The notes under the pieces are model-generated. The model made no database searches and was not told the origin of the DNA. It saw nothing but the letters and a program-made list of their open reading frames with translations. A DNA stretch of 64,000 nt from Pseudovibrio sp. Alg231-02 (GTDB taxonomy: Bacteria; Pseudomonadota; Alphaproteobacteria; Rhizobiales; Stappiaceae). This document shows, piece by piece, positions 9,426 to 17,635 of this stretch; position 1 is the stretch's first letter, and the number at the start of each line of letters is the position of its first letter. The position numbers were made by a program, and so were the translations under genes. The stretch lies in contig NZ_FREX01000001.1 of assembly GCF_900143565.1 (NCBI RefSeq), positions 1,069,068 to 1,133,067 of the forward strand, read 5' to 3'.

Positions 9426-11210
9426 ATGCCAATGGCAGAAGCTCACGTTCCCCCGTTCTTTATCGAAACCATTGTGGTTCTTTCCGCTGCAGTTATCGCT
9501 GTGCCCATCACCAAACGGCTTGGCCTTGGTGCTGTGGTCGGTTTCCTCGCAGCAGGAATGGCGATTGGCCCCTATGGCATCGGCTTTTTCAATGAACCTG
9601 AGCGCATACTGGGCTTCGCGGAGCTTGGGGTCGTTTTGCTGTTGTTTGTGATTGGGCTGGAATTGGAGCCAGCCCGATTATGGACCATGCGGCGAGACAT
9701 ATTCGGGCTTGGGACAGCGCAGGTTGTAATCTCGGGTTTGATACTGACTTTAGGCGCTATGGTGTTTGGCCTGTCCTGGCAGGTTGCCCTGATCGCCGGG
9801 CTTGGTCTTGCTTTGTCATCCACGGCCTTTGCCTTGCAAATGCTGCAAGAGCGCGGACACCTGAGCACCAAGTATGGCCAACGGGCCTTCGGCATCTTGC
9901 TGCTGCAGGACATGGCTATCGTGCCTCTGCTTGCCATGGTCAGCATTTTAGCCCCTGCTGAAGCGGATGTGGAAGAAGCTTCCATTGCTATGCAGGTTAT
10001 CACAGTTGTCGCTGCTGTTGGCTTTGTGATCTTTGCGGGCCGCTTCCTACTTTCTCCCCTCTTCAAGCTTTTGACGGCTTCAGGCGCTCGTGAGTTGATG
10101 ATTGCTGCAGCACTGCTGGTTGCTCTGGGCAGTGCAGGTTTGATGAGCCTTGTTGGCCTCTCCATGGCATTGGGGGCTTTCCTCTCTGGCGTGATGCTGG
10201 CGGAATCTAGTTACCGACATACGCTGGAAGCAGATATTGAGCCTTTCCGTACTATGCTCATGGGTCTGTTCTTCATGACTGTGGGGATGGCTCTCGAACT
10301 TGATCTGATTGTCGCAAACTGGCAGCGTGTCGTTTCTGCGGTCGTGTTGCTGATGCTCACCAAGGGTGTTCTGCTCTGGGGCCTGTCGCGTTTGTTTGGC
10401 TCTTCCAACTCTGATGCTCTGCGCGTGGCAGTTACTCTACCACAAGGCGGGGAGTTTGCCTTTGTGCTGTTTTCAACGGCAACTGCTGCGGCGATCTTGC
10501 CAGAGGAATCTGCGAATATCCTCAGCGCTATTGTTATTTTGACGATGCTGCTCACTCCGCTTGGTGCGGTAGGTCTGGATTTTGTTGCGGAGCGGATGAA
10601 GAAACATGGCGATACCACCAACAAAATAGAGACCTTTGAGGATGCATGCCCGAGCGTACTAATCGTTGGATTTGGGCGTTTTGGTATGATGGTTGCGCAG
10701 ATGCTGACTTCAGAAGGGATTTCCGTCACAGCTCTCGACAACAAGCCGGACCGGATCAACTATGCTCGCCAATATGGCTACAGGGTTTATTACGGGGATG
10801 CGACGCGGCCCGACGTGCTCAAGGCAGCTGGTGGTGAGAATGCAACCTTGATTGCTCTCTGCATTGAGGATGACCGCGTCATGAAGCAGGCAATTTTACA
10901 GATCAGATCCGCGTTCCCCAATGCAGCCCTTTATTGCCGAGCCACGGACCGAGCTCATGCGCTTGATCTCACCCGTCTTGGCGTTGACTATCAGATCCGT
11001 GAGACTTTTGAGTCCAGTCTGACCTTTGGTCGGAAAGCGCTTGAGTTTCTTGGTTTGCCGTCAGACCGTATTGACGAAGTCGAAGATGATGTTCGCAAAC
11101 GAGACGATGAACGCCTGACAATGCAGCTTGCCGGTGGTGATCTTGCTGGCTCTGACAAGTTGCACCAGCGCACGCCACGCGATGAAAGTAAATCAGAAAA
11201 ACCTGACTGA
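9426..11210 (+). CDS. CPA2 monovalent cation:proton antiporter with TrkA-N domain (KefB-like), copy 2
   Basis: A 594-residue paralogue of the upstream gene with the same architecture: exchanger membrane domain (VVGFLAAGMAIGPYGIG, LGVVLLLFVIGLELEPARLW, LSSTAFALQMLQERG) and an RCK/TrkA-N domain from about residue 409 (VLIVGFGRFGMMVAQML). It keeps the phrase YGYRVYYGDATRPDVLKAAG that follows the nucleotide-binding turn. The C-terminal tail is shorter than in copy 1. No KefF/KefG-type quinone reductase gene lies nearby. The intergenic 108 bp are AT-rich and may hold a separate promoter, so the pair need not be one transcript. Confidence 0.9.
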   Translation: MPMAEAHVPPFFIETIVVLSAAVIAVPITKRLGLGAVVGFLAAGMAIGPYGIGFFNEPERILGFAELGVVLLLFVIGLELEPARLWTMRRDIFGLGTAQVVISGLILTLGAMVFGLSWQVALIAGLGLALSSTAFALQMLQERGHLSTKYGQRAFGILLLQDMAIVPLLAMVSILAPAEADVEEASIAMQVITVVAAVGFVIFAGRFLLSPLFKLLTASGARELMIAAALLVALGSAGLMSLVGLSMALGAFLSGVMLAESSYRHTLEADIEPFRTMLMGLFFMTVGMALELDLIVANWQRVVSAVVLLMLTKGVLLWGLSRLFGSSNSDALRVAVTLPQGGEFAFVLFSTATAAAILPEESANILSAIVILTMLLTPLGAVGLDFVAERMKKHGDTTNKIETFEDACPSVLIVGFGRFGMMVAQMLTSEGISVTALDNKPDRINYARQYGYRVYYGDATRPDVLKAAGGENATLIALCIEDDRVMKQAILQIRSAFPNAALYCRATDRAHALDLTRLGVDYQIRETFESSLTFGRKALEFLGLPSDRIDEVEDDVRKRDDERLTMQLAGGDLAGSDKLHQRTPRDESKSEKPD

Positions 11211-11237
11211 TTAAATCATGTTATCAGAGCACTGCTC

Positions 11238-11268
11238 TTGACGCTGGTTGATTTGGAGCACATTTATT
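11238..11268 (+). promoter_or_regulatory. Possible MerR-type promoter with 19-bp spacer
   Basis: TTGACG (11238-11243) and TTTATT (11263-11268) are separated by 19 bp, the long spacer typical of MerR-controlled promoters, and lie 88 bp upstream of the MerR gene. The -10 is weak and the spacer shows no convincing dyad, so this is only a candidate. Confidence 0.25.
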
Positions 11269-11356
11269 GCGTGGGCGTGGTGCGCTCTCATTTCAACATT
11301 TCGTGATCTGCGGCACTGCTTTCTCGCAGAGACCACATTAATCCGTATGGTTCGAT

Positions 11357-11779
11357 ATGGCTGGTGAATACTCAATCGGTGATCTTGCGAAGAAGGCTGG
11401 CGTTAAAGTCCAGACTATTCGTTTTTACGAGCAAAAAAAGCTGCTTCCGGAACCTCCGCGCACTGAGGGCGGTCAGCGTCGTTATGGCGAAGACCACCTG
11501 AACCGACTTTCTTTCATCCGTCATGGCCGTGATCTCGGTTTCTCTTTGGAAATGATCGAGAGCCTTATGCTGCTTAAGGAACACCCGGAGGATGACTGCG
11601 AGGGTGCAGACGAGATTGCACGGGCTCACCTGACTGAGGTGGAAGACAAGATTATTCGTCTCCAAAGCCTACAAACCGAGCTGAAGAAGATGCTGAAACA
11701 CTGTTCCAGCGGAAAGATACACGATTGCAGGGTCATTGAGGCCCTCTCTTGCGATTGCTATCAGAATCGCCAAAAGTGA
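11357..11779 (+). CDS. MerR family transcriptional regulator with metal/thiol-type cysteines
   Basis: A 140-residue MerR-family activator. The winged helix-turn-helix is YSIGDLAKKAGVKVQTIRFYEQKKLLP (about 5-31), followed by the dimerisation helix. Cysteines sit at 81, 116, 124, 132 and 134: Cys81 at the start of the dimer helix and Cys116/Cys124 in the metal loop resemble metal sensors of the CueR/ZntR/PbrR group, with the 8-residue Cys-Cys spacing of CueR. The C-terminal pair CDC is extra. The gene ends 6 bp before a MATE exporter, so the two form an operon and the exporter is its likely target. The ligand may be a metal or a thiol-reactive compound. Confidence 0.85.
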   Translation: MAGEYSIGDLAKKAGVKVQTIRFYEQKKLLPEPPRTEGGQRRYGEDHLNRLSFIRHGRDLGFSLEMIESLMLLKEHPEDDCEGADEIARAHLTEVEDKIIRLQSLQTELKKMLKHCSSGKIHDCRVIEALSCDCYQNRQK

Positions 11780-11785
11780 GTTTTT

Positions 11786-13150
11786 ATGTCCAGACCAACT
11801 TCATCCGGCACACGGGATGCAAAATTCACCTATGGCTCGACTATGCGCCATGTTCTGGTGATGACATCCACCGGCTCAGTCGGATTGATTGCTATTTTTC
11901 TCGTTGATTTTGCAAACCTTTTTTACATCGCACAGTTGGGTATTGAAGAACTTGCGGCGGCAATTGGCTATGCCGGAACCATCATGTTTTTCAACTCTGC
12001 CATTGGCATTGGACTTTCCATTGCCGCCAGTGCTTCCGTTGCCCGGCGTATCGGGCAAGGTGATGTGAAAGGCGCACACCGCCTTGTGAGCATGTCGCTT
12101 ATAATATCAACACTGATATCACTCGCTGTCGTGGCTGGTAGTCTGGCGTTTCTGGATGATCTGGCGATGTTGCTCGGGGCGTCTGGGCGTACGCTCGATT
12201 TTACGTTGCTCTTCCTTTACATCGTCGTGCCTTCCATGCCGTTCCTCGTTGGTGCGATGGTACTTTCTGCACTGTTGAGATCCGTGGGCGATGCACGTGG
12301 CGCGATGTTTGTGACCTTATCCAGCGGCTTTGTGACAGCCATTTTAGATCCGATCCTCATTTTCGGGTTTGATATGGGCATCACTGGTGCTGCAATCGCT
12401 TCTGTTGTTTCTCGTCTGGTGATGGTTGGTGTTGGCCTTTATATCCTGATCATCAAGCACAACATGCTCGGCAAGCCTGAGATCTCGAAGACTGTCAGCG
12501 ATACGGTCGATCTGTTCAAAGTGGCGACACCAGCCATGTTGACCAACATTGCAACACCAGCAGGCAATGCCTGGATTATTGCGGAAATGGCTCAGTTTGG
12601 CGATGGAGCAGTTGCAGGCTTTGCGATTGTTGGCCGGATTATTCCTGTTGCTTTCGGTGCGCTGTTCGCTCTTTCCGGTGCAGTTGGTCCTATTATTGGC
12701 CAGAATTTTGGGGCCATGGAATTCGACCGGCTTAGCAAGGTTGTGAAAGATTCTCTTTTACTGATCGTGGTTTATACGCTGTCAGCCTGGGGTTTGCTGT
12801 TTGTGTTGCAGGAACCATTGGTGCAGTTCTTCAATGCTGAGGGCGACAGTGCATCGCTGGTCTTCTTCTTCTGCACATTTGCGGCAGCTGGTTTCCTGTT
12901 CAATGCTGCTTTGTTTGTCACCAATGCAGTCTTCAACAATCTGGGCTTCCCAATCTACTCCATGCTGTTTAACTGGGGCAGAGCAACTCTTGGGACTATC
13001 CCGTTCACCATTGCCGGTGCGTACTTCTATCAGGCAAACGGTGTTCTGGCAGGACAAGCCATCGGCGGTGTTGTTTTCGCCTTTCTGGCCCAATATGTTT
13101 GCTGGCGAACGATTGAGAAAATCCGCAAGGAAAAACTGGCAACTGCATAA
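11786..13150 (+). CDS. MATE family efflux transporter
   Basis: A 454-residue multidrug and toxic compound extrusion protein with about 12 hydrophobic segments in two related halves. Family features include GLSIAASASVARRIGQGD (about 72-89), LLRSVGDARGAMFVT (about 165-179) and the second-half counterpart SGAVGPIIGQNFGAMEFDR (about 298-316). It exports organic cations or other toxic small molecules with H+ or Na+ coupling. It follows the MerR gene with a 6-bp gap. A cysteine-rich MerR regulator paired with a MATE pump rather than a P-type ATPase is slightly unusual. Confidence 0.93.
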   Translation: MSRPTSSGTRDAKFTYGSTMRHVLVMTSTGSVGLIAIFLVDFANLFYIAQLGIEELAAAIGYAGTIMFFNSAIGIGLSIAASASVARRIGQGDVKGAHRLVSMSLIISTLISLAVVAGSLAFLDDLAMLLGASGRTLDFTLLFLYIVVPSMPFLVGAMVLSALLRSVGDARGAMFVTLSSGFVTAILDPILIFGFDMGITGAAIASVVSRLVMVGVGLYILIIKHNMLGKPEISKTVSDTVDLFKVATPAMLTNIATPAGNAWIIAEMAQFGDGAVAGFAIVGRIIPVAFGALFALSGAVGPIIGQNFGAMEFDRLSKVVKDSLLLIVVYTLSAWGLLFVLQEPLVQFFNAEGDSASLVFFFCTFAAAGFLFNAALFVTNAVFNNLGFPIYSMLFNWGRATLGTIPFTIAGAYFYQANGVLAGQAIGGVVFAFLAQYVCWRTIEKIRKEKLATA

Positions 13151-13182
13151 ATGCTGCCAGATTTATTTGCATAAGATGCATG

Positions 13183-13221
13183 TTCTTACCGCTGGCCTTT
13201 TTAAGGTTTGAGCGGTAAGAA
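13183..13221 (+). promoter_or_regulatory. Long nested hairpin abutting the DUF2093 ribosome-binding site
   Basis: An 11-bp perfect stem TTCTTACCGCT/AGCGGTAAGAA encloses a smaller hairpin CCTT-TTT-AAGG. The 3' arm ends where the likely Shine-Dalgarno AAGGA (13221-13225) begins. There is no T tract after it, so it is not an ordinary terminator for the MATE gene; it may be a 5' leader structure. Confidence 0.5.
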
Positions 13222-13254
13222 AGGAAAAACGCAACAACTTTGGATGCTGAAATA

Positions 13255-13476
13255 ATGAACCGTTTTGAACAGCCACGCGTTCCAACAGAAGCACGTATCC
13301 AATTTCTGGATGGTGATTATCAGGTGAAAGCACCCGGTAACTTTGTGAAGTGTGCGATCACTGGCAAAACGATCATGCTTGAAGAACTCAAGTACTGGAG
13401 TGTATCTCGTCAGGAAGCGTACATTGATGCAGATGCTGCCCTTAAAGCCTATGAAAGCAATGGCCTACAAGCCTAA
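13255..13476 (+). CDS. DUF2093 domain-containing small protein
   Basis: A 73-residue conserved alphaproteobacterial protein of unknown function. The DUF2093 core is visible: RIQFLDGDYQVKAPGNFVKCAITGKTIMLEELKYWSVSRQEAYI. One cysteine lies in the VKCAITG segment, a zinc-ribbon-like half motif. The ATG at 13255 matches the family N-terminus MNRFE; an in-frame TTG at 13240 is better placed for the AAGGA at 13221, so five extra residues are possible. Its stop overlaps the end of convergent lpxK by 4 bp. No signal peptide. Confidence 0.85.
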   Translation: MNRFEQPRVPTEARIQFLDGDYQVKAPGNFVKCAITGKTIMLEELKYWSVSRQEAYIDADAALKAYESNGLQA

Positions 13477-14486
13477 GGCTTTTCGCAGTCCAACACAGGT
13501 TTCAGGCGCTCGATGAGGGCGTCTGGTTCAGCGATTTTCATCTCCACTTCCAGCACGCTTGCCAATTTTGCTAGCCGCGCAATAGATTGCTCTTCGCGGC
13601 CATCCAAACGCACGTAATCTTTTGTGGTCGTGATTGGTAGCAAGTCCTGCGTTTCAGCTTCACGCAGTATCAGGCGCGCGTCGTCTTTCGTGAAGTAATG
13701 ATGATCCGGGAAGGACATGGTCTCAACGACCTCAGCTCCCGCCTCCCGCAGGCTGGCATATAGCTTTTCAGGACGACCAATTCCTGCAAATGCAAGCACG
13801 CGCTCCCCGTCTAAGGCATCTGCGGACACAGGGCGGATTGCAGCGTGCATCAAATCGATCCCAGCCTGGCGTGCAGTCTTTTGCTGATCGATACTCGCAT
13901 CGCCCTCACCCACAACCATCAGCAGGCCAACCCGCTGCAGCTGTTTCTTGAACGGCATTCTCAATGGACCCGCCGGAATACATCTAGCATTGCCAATACC
14001 GGTCTTCGCATCCAGAAGAACGATGGAGAAGTCCTTATGCAAAGACGGGTTCTGGAATCCATCATCCATAATGATGACAGAAATATCCTGTTCTTCCAGA
14101 AGCTTGGCACCGGCTGTGCGATCAGCAGAGATCACTGTTGGGCCACGGCGTGCCAATAACATCGCTTCATCGCCAACTTCTGCGGCGGCATATTTTGACG
14201 GCTCTACGAGCAGCGGTCCTTTAATCGAACCTCCGTAGCCACGCAGAAGAAAACCGGGTTTGTGGCCAGCCTCTTTCAACAGAGCATTCAACGCCAGCGC
14301 GAATGGTGTTTTACCGGTACCGCCTGCTGTGAAGTTGCCAATGCAAATGACAGGTTGACGGGCTTTGTATCTGGGATTGTACCTGAAACGACGTGTCGCC
14401 ATGTAGCCGTAGAGCGCGCCCAAAGGGCTCAAGAGTTTGGCTTGCCAGGTTCCGTTTTTCGTCCACCAAAAGTCAGGAGCGTTCAT
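13473..14486 (-). CDS. lpxK: Tetraacyldisaccharide 4'-kinase
   Basis: Inner-membrane-associated kinase that phosphorylates the 4'-position of the tetraacyldisaccharide-1-phosphate precursor to give lipid IVA. A hydrophobic N-terminal anchor is followed by the Walker A loop GNFTAGGTGKTP (residues 50-61); the later IIMDDGFQNPSLHKD segment is the family's Asp-Asp-Gly-Phe-Gln motif. 337 residues is the expected length. The start ATG follows the waaA stop by only 3 bp, so it is translationally linked to waaA in the acyltransferase-waaA-lpxK run. Confidence 0.97.
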   Translation of the reverse strand: MNAPDFWWTKNGTWQAKLLSPLGALYGYMATRRFRYNPRYKARQPVICIGNFTAGGTGKTPFALALNALLKEAGHKPGFLLRGYGGSIKGPLLVEPSKYAAAEVGDEAMLLARRGPTVISADRTAGAKLLEEQDISVIIMDDGFQNPSLHKDFSIVLLDAKTGIGNARCIPAGPLRMPFKKQLQRVGLLMVVGEGDASIDQQKTARQAGIDLMHAAIRPVSADALDGERVLAFAGIGRPEKLYASLREAGAEVVETMSFPDHHYFTKDDARLILREAETQDLLPITTTKDYVRLDGREEQSIARLAKLASVLEVEMKIAEPDALIERLKPVLDCEKP

Positions 14487-14489
14487 CTT

Positions 14490-15779
14490 CTACTCCTTCC
14501 CTGCTGCTGGTTGCTTCACTGGCAGATACTGCTGCAGCTCAAGCTGGGTCGCTGCCAGAGCACCCCGTCCAGATTCGACCAACGCTTTTGCTGTGTCAGC
14601 ACGCGTTTGAACTTCCGCTGGGTTATGAAGCAGGTTTTCGATCTGATCGGCCAACTCACTGGTGTTGTGTACCAGAAGAACGCCTTCTTCCTTTGAGAAG
14701 TGGCGATAGATCCATGCGAAATTTTGAGTATGTACACCAGATAGGATGGCGCAGCCCACTTGAGCCGGTTCAAGGAGGTTATGCCCACCGATTGGCCTCA
14801 GGGAACCGCCCATAAACACAATCGGCGCAACACGATAGAACAAGCCAAGCTCGCCGAGCGTGTCAGCTATATAGATATCGGTCGCATTGGTAATGGCTTC
14901 GCCCCGTGAGCGCTGCGTGCACACAAGGCCCATCTGCTCCAGCTCTTCGCGGATTTCCTGTGCCCGGACCGGATGCCTTGGAACGATAATCGTCAGCAAG
15001 CGATCAAACTTGTGCTTGAGCTCTTGATGAGCCTTGGCAACTTCAACTTCTTCTTCTGGGTGCGTGCTGGCTGCAAGCCATCGTGGGCGACCTTCGAGCT
15101 GATCTTTGAAGTCAGCGAGTTCTACCGGATCACACTCAGGAATATTGCCGTCAAACTTGATATTGCCCGTAGGTTTGACGCGGATTGCTCCCAGTTGCTT
15201 GAACCGGGCCGCATCATCATCTGACTGGGCGAGCACGCAATCAACGGTTCCAAAGACTGAATGAGCAAAGGAGGGAACGCGGTTCCAATTTGAAAAGGAG
15301 CCTTCTGACATGCGTCCATTGACGATGATCAGTGGGATTTGCCGCTTTTCCAACTCATGGAATGTTGCCGGCCAGATTTCTGATTCAACTGTGATTGCCA
15401 GACAAGGTGACCAGTGGTTCAGAAATCTCTTGATGTTGCCGCGCGTATCGTAAGGAACAAACTGATGGATCACGCCCTCTGGCGCAGAGGCTTCAACCAC
15501 CTGCGCAGATGTCAGTGTCGCTGTTGTGAGCAGTACTTTGGAACCACCGTCGACGACTTGCTTTGCAAGTGGCAGGACGGCGTTGGCCTCCCCTACACTT
15601 GCTGCGTGGATCCAGATCAGGTTTCCAGATGGCCGCTCTTTCGAGGCGACACCAAACCGTTCCCCTTTGCGGTTCTGATCTTCTTTGCCCTGGCGGGCGC
15701 GCAATTTATACAAGCCAACAAGGAGCGGCGCGGCCAGACGGCCAAGACCTTGATAGACTCTGAAGATCACTGAACTCAT
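14490..15779 (-). CDS. waaA: 3-deoxy-D-manno-octulosonic acid (Kdo) transferase
   Basis: Transfers Kdo from CMP-Kdo onto lipid IVA at the cytoplasmic face of the inner membrane. A short N-terminal membrane anchor is followed by IWIHAASVGEANAVLPLAKQ (about 52-72), the family motif with the putative base Glu, and the GT-B donor-site phrase MGGSLRPIGGHNLLEPA (about 318-335). 429 residues is normal. It lies between an acyltransferase gene (24-bp gap upstream) and lpxK (3 bp downstream), a lipid A/core operon typical of this order. Confidence 0.97.
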   Translation of the reverse strand: MSSVIFRVYQGLGRLAAPLLVGLYKLRARQGKEDQNRKGERFGVASKERPSGNLIWIHAASVGEANAVLPLAKQVVDGGSKVLLTTATLTSAQVVEASAPEGVIHQFVPYDTRGNIKRFLNHWSPCLAITVESEIWPATFHELEKRQIPLIIVNGRMSEGSFSNWNRVPSFAHSVFGTVDCVLAQSDDDAARFKQLGAIRVKPTGNIKFDGNIPECDPVELADFKDQLEGRPRWLAASTHPEEEVEVAKAHQELKHKFDRLLTIIVPRHPVRAQEIREELEQMGLVCTQRSRGEAITNATDIYIADTLGELGLFYRVAPIVFMGGSLRPIGGHNLLEPAQVGCAILSGVHTQNFAWIYRHFSKEEGVLLVHNTSELADQIENLLHNPAEVQTRADTAKALVESGRGALAATQLELQQYLPVKQPAAGKE

Positions 15780-15803
15780 GGGACCCAGTTCTGCCAGTGT
15801 TTG

Positions 15804-16499
15804 TTATTTGCCTGATTTGGCGATTGCGTAAGCTTTGTCAGTTATTTCGTTCATGCTGTTTTCCAGACGCTGACGAATTTCCTCGACCTGTTCATCGCTT
15901 GCGTCAGCCGGCACCGGAATAGGTTTACCAAAGCATAACCCAATATGGCTGAACGGCAAATTGATGGATGCCTTATCCCAAGTATCAAGGTCATAATGGC
16001 GGCTGGTTGCCATTGCTACGGGCAGGATTGGCCGACCGGAGTGCTTGGCCAGCTGTACGATGCCTTTACCCGCCTTACGTGCAGGGCCTTTGGGCACGTC
16101 TGCAGTCATGGAGACTGTGCCGCCTTCTTTGAGCACGCGCAGAGCTTCAATAAAACCGCGCATGCCCCCACGTTTTTTGACTTGGCTGGAGCGCTGCGCA
16201 CCAGCGGCCCGGATTGTACCCAGCCCCAGTTTTGATGCGCAAATCGCTTGCATTTCGCCATCAGCACTACGGGAAATCATAACTCGAATATCCCAATGTT
16301 TGGGACAAGCAAAGGGCAACATGAAATGCTGACCGTGCCACATGGACGCGATGAATGGTGCACCCTCCTCATGTTCCTCATAGACCTCTGGAGGATCAAT
16401 GGTGAGTTTACTGCTCTTGTAGACAAAGAGCAGATAATACGCCATGGCAGTGCCCGCAAGCTTCATGACAAGCGGGTGTTTGCCTAGTTTTTTCAACAT
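15804..16499 (-). CDS. Lysophospholipid acyltransferase family protein (DUF374)
   Basis: A 231-residue LPLAT-like protein of the DUF374 group, habitually encoded beside waaA in Hyphomicrobiales. The catalytic-type motif is in SMWHGQHFMLPF (His about 54), followed by MISRSADGEM, the KEGGTVSMTADVPKGPARKAG segment and SGRPILPVAMATSRHY. The N-terminus has a hydrophobic stretch that may dip into the membrane. Context points to acyl transfer in lipid A or phospholipid assembly, but the acceptor is unknown. It is probably first of the lipid A genes proper and co-transcribed with waaA and lpxK. Confidence 0.85.
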   Translation of the reverse strand: MLKKLGKHPLVMKLAGTAMAYYLLFVYKSSKLTIDPPEVYEEHEEGAPFIASMWHGQHFMLPFACPKHWDIRVMISRSADGEMQAICASKLGLGTIRAAGAQRSSQVKKRGGMRGFIEALRVLKEGGTVSMTADVPKGPARKAGKGIVQLAKHSGRPILPVAMATSRHYDLDTWDKASINLPFSHIGLCFGKPIPVPADASDEQVEEIRQRLENSMNEITDKAYAIAKSGK

Positions 16500-16547
16500 T
16501 TCACAAGCCCATTTGAGTTCGGGCAGAATTCCCGGGAGGCGCAGTAC

Positions 16548-16790
16548 TTACTTGGTTTCTGCGCCCGGATCAAGCAGACGGTGCATGTGTACAATAAAGT
16601 AACGCATCAATGCGTTATCAACGGTACCTTGCGCCTTTGCTTTCCACGCGACGTGTGCCTCAGCGTAGTTCGGGTAGATGCCTACAATGTCCAGATCCTT
16701 AAGATCCTTAAAGCGAACATTGCTGATATCTTCTAATTCACCACCAAACACGAGGTGAAGTAGCTGTTGGTTTTCTTCTTGAGCACTCAT
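16548..16790 (-). CDS. DUF4170 domain-containing small protein
   Basis: An 80-residue conserved alphaproteobacterial protein with the DUF4170 pattern LLHLVFGGELEDISNVRFKDLKDLDIVGIYPNYAEAHVAWKAKAQGTVDNALMRYFIVHMHRLLDP. No signal peptide or membrane segment. Function unknown; its position just before the acyltransferase-waaA-lpxK genes is conserved and suggests a link to envelope lipid synthesis, which is inference only. Confidence 0.85.
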   Translation of the reverse strand: MSAQEENQQLLHLVFGGELEDISNVRFKDLKDLDIVGIYPNYAEAHVAWKAKAQGTVDNALMRYFIVHMHRLLDPGAETK

Positions 16791-16840
16791 AGTGTTCGCT
16801 CACCTTCTTCACAGAGAGTCCGACCGGAAACCGATAAGGA

Positions 16841-17635
16841 TTAATCCTCTACGGATATTCCCTGAAGCCTTTTAAACAATTTGGCAGAAGATGCCACTAG
16901 TCCGGGGTGATTTGTTCTAGTTTTATTGTAGTAGAGGGTCGATCCAGACAAGTCTACTAACTGGCCCCCAGCCTCACTGATGATTAAATCCGCTGCGGCA
17001 AGGTCCCAATCGCGGGCTCTTGCACGCGCCAGACCTGCATCCAATTTCCCACAGGCAACCAGTGCAAAACGGTAGGCAAGTGAGCCCAGATAAGGACTGA
17101 ACCGAATCTGCTCACTCTTTACGCCTTCTTTTTCAAGGAAGCTGACGGGGCCTGCGATGTAGGCGCCGGTGACGGACGGGCGATCTGAAACCGCAATCTT
17201 TTCCTGATTGAGATAGCTGCCTCCTCCCTCTACGGAGGTGTAAAGCTCATCACGCACCGGGCAAAAAATTACACCAGCTGTGGGGCGACCATTTTTGACC
17301 ACTGCCAGCGACAGGCACCACTCATCACGTCCATTCAAAAACGCACGAGTTCCATCAATCGGGTCGATGATAAACACTGTCTCATAGTCTTTACGGACCA
17401 GATCGTCTTCGGTTTCTTCCGAGAGCCAGCCATAGTCGGGGCGTGCTTCGCGCAATTTAGAGGCCAGAAACTGATCAACTTCGATGTCAGCGACAGAGAC
17501 AGGCGAGTCGCCTTCTTTGGTCCAGTTTTTTGGTGAGTTCCCAAAATAAGAAAGGGCGATCTTGCCGCCCTCCAGAGCTGCTGAAACCAACAGCTCCAAA
17601 TCTTCCTGCACGCTATATTTGTTAGCTTCCGGCAA
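16841..17635 (-). CDS. Inositol monophosphatase family protein, CysQ-like
   Basis: A 264-residue Mg2+-dependent phosphatase of the inositol monophosphatase superfamily. Metal ligands are visible: WLSEE (Glu73/74), DPIDGT (Asp91, Asp94) and RDWDLAAADLIISEAGG (Asp211). In alphaproteobacteria this gene is usually called 3'(2'),5'-bisphosphate nucleotidase (CysQ), which clears PAP from sulfate assimilation; inositol phosphate or other substrates cannot be excluded. Its TTG start lies inside the end of tldE (14-bp overlap), so it is co-transcribed with that gene. Confidence 0.85.
   Translation of the reverse strand: MPEANKYSVQEDLELLVSAALEGGKIALSYFGNSPKNWTKEGDSPVSVADIEVDQFLASKLREARPDYGWLSEETEDDLVRKDYETVFIIDPIDGTRAFLNGRDEWCLSLAVVKNGRPTAGVIFCPVRDELYTSVEGGGSYLNQEKIAVSDRPSVTGAYIAGPVSFLEKEGVKSEQIRFSPYLGSLAYRFALVACGKLDAGLARARARDWDLAAADLIISEAGGQLVDLSGSTLYYNKTRTNHPGLVASSAKLFKRLQGISVED

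Noticed and set aside
11226-11240. AGAGC-ACT-GCTCT hairpin as a terminator of the second antiporter gene
   Set aside because: Only 5 bp with no T tract; also not long enough to be a copy of the AGAGC-ended interspersed repeat.
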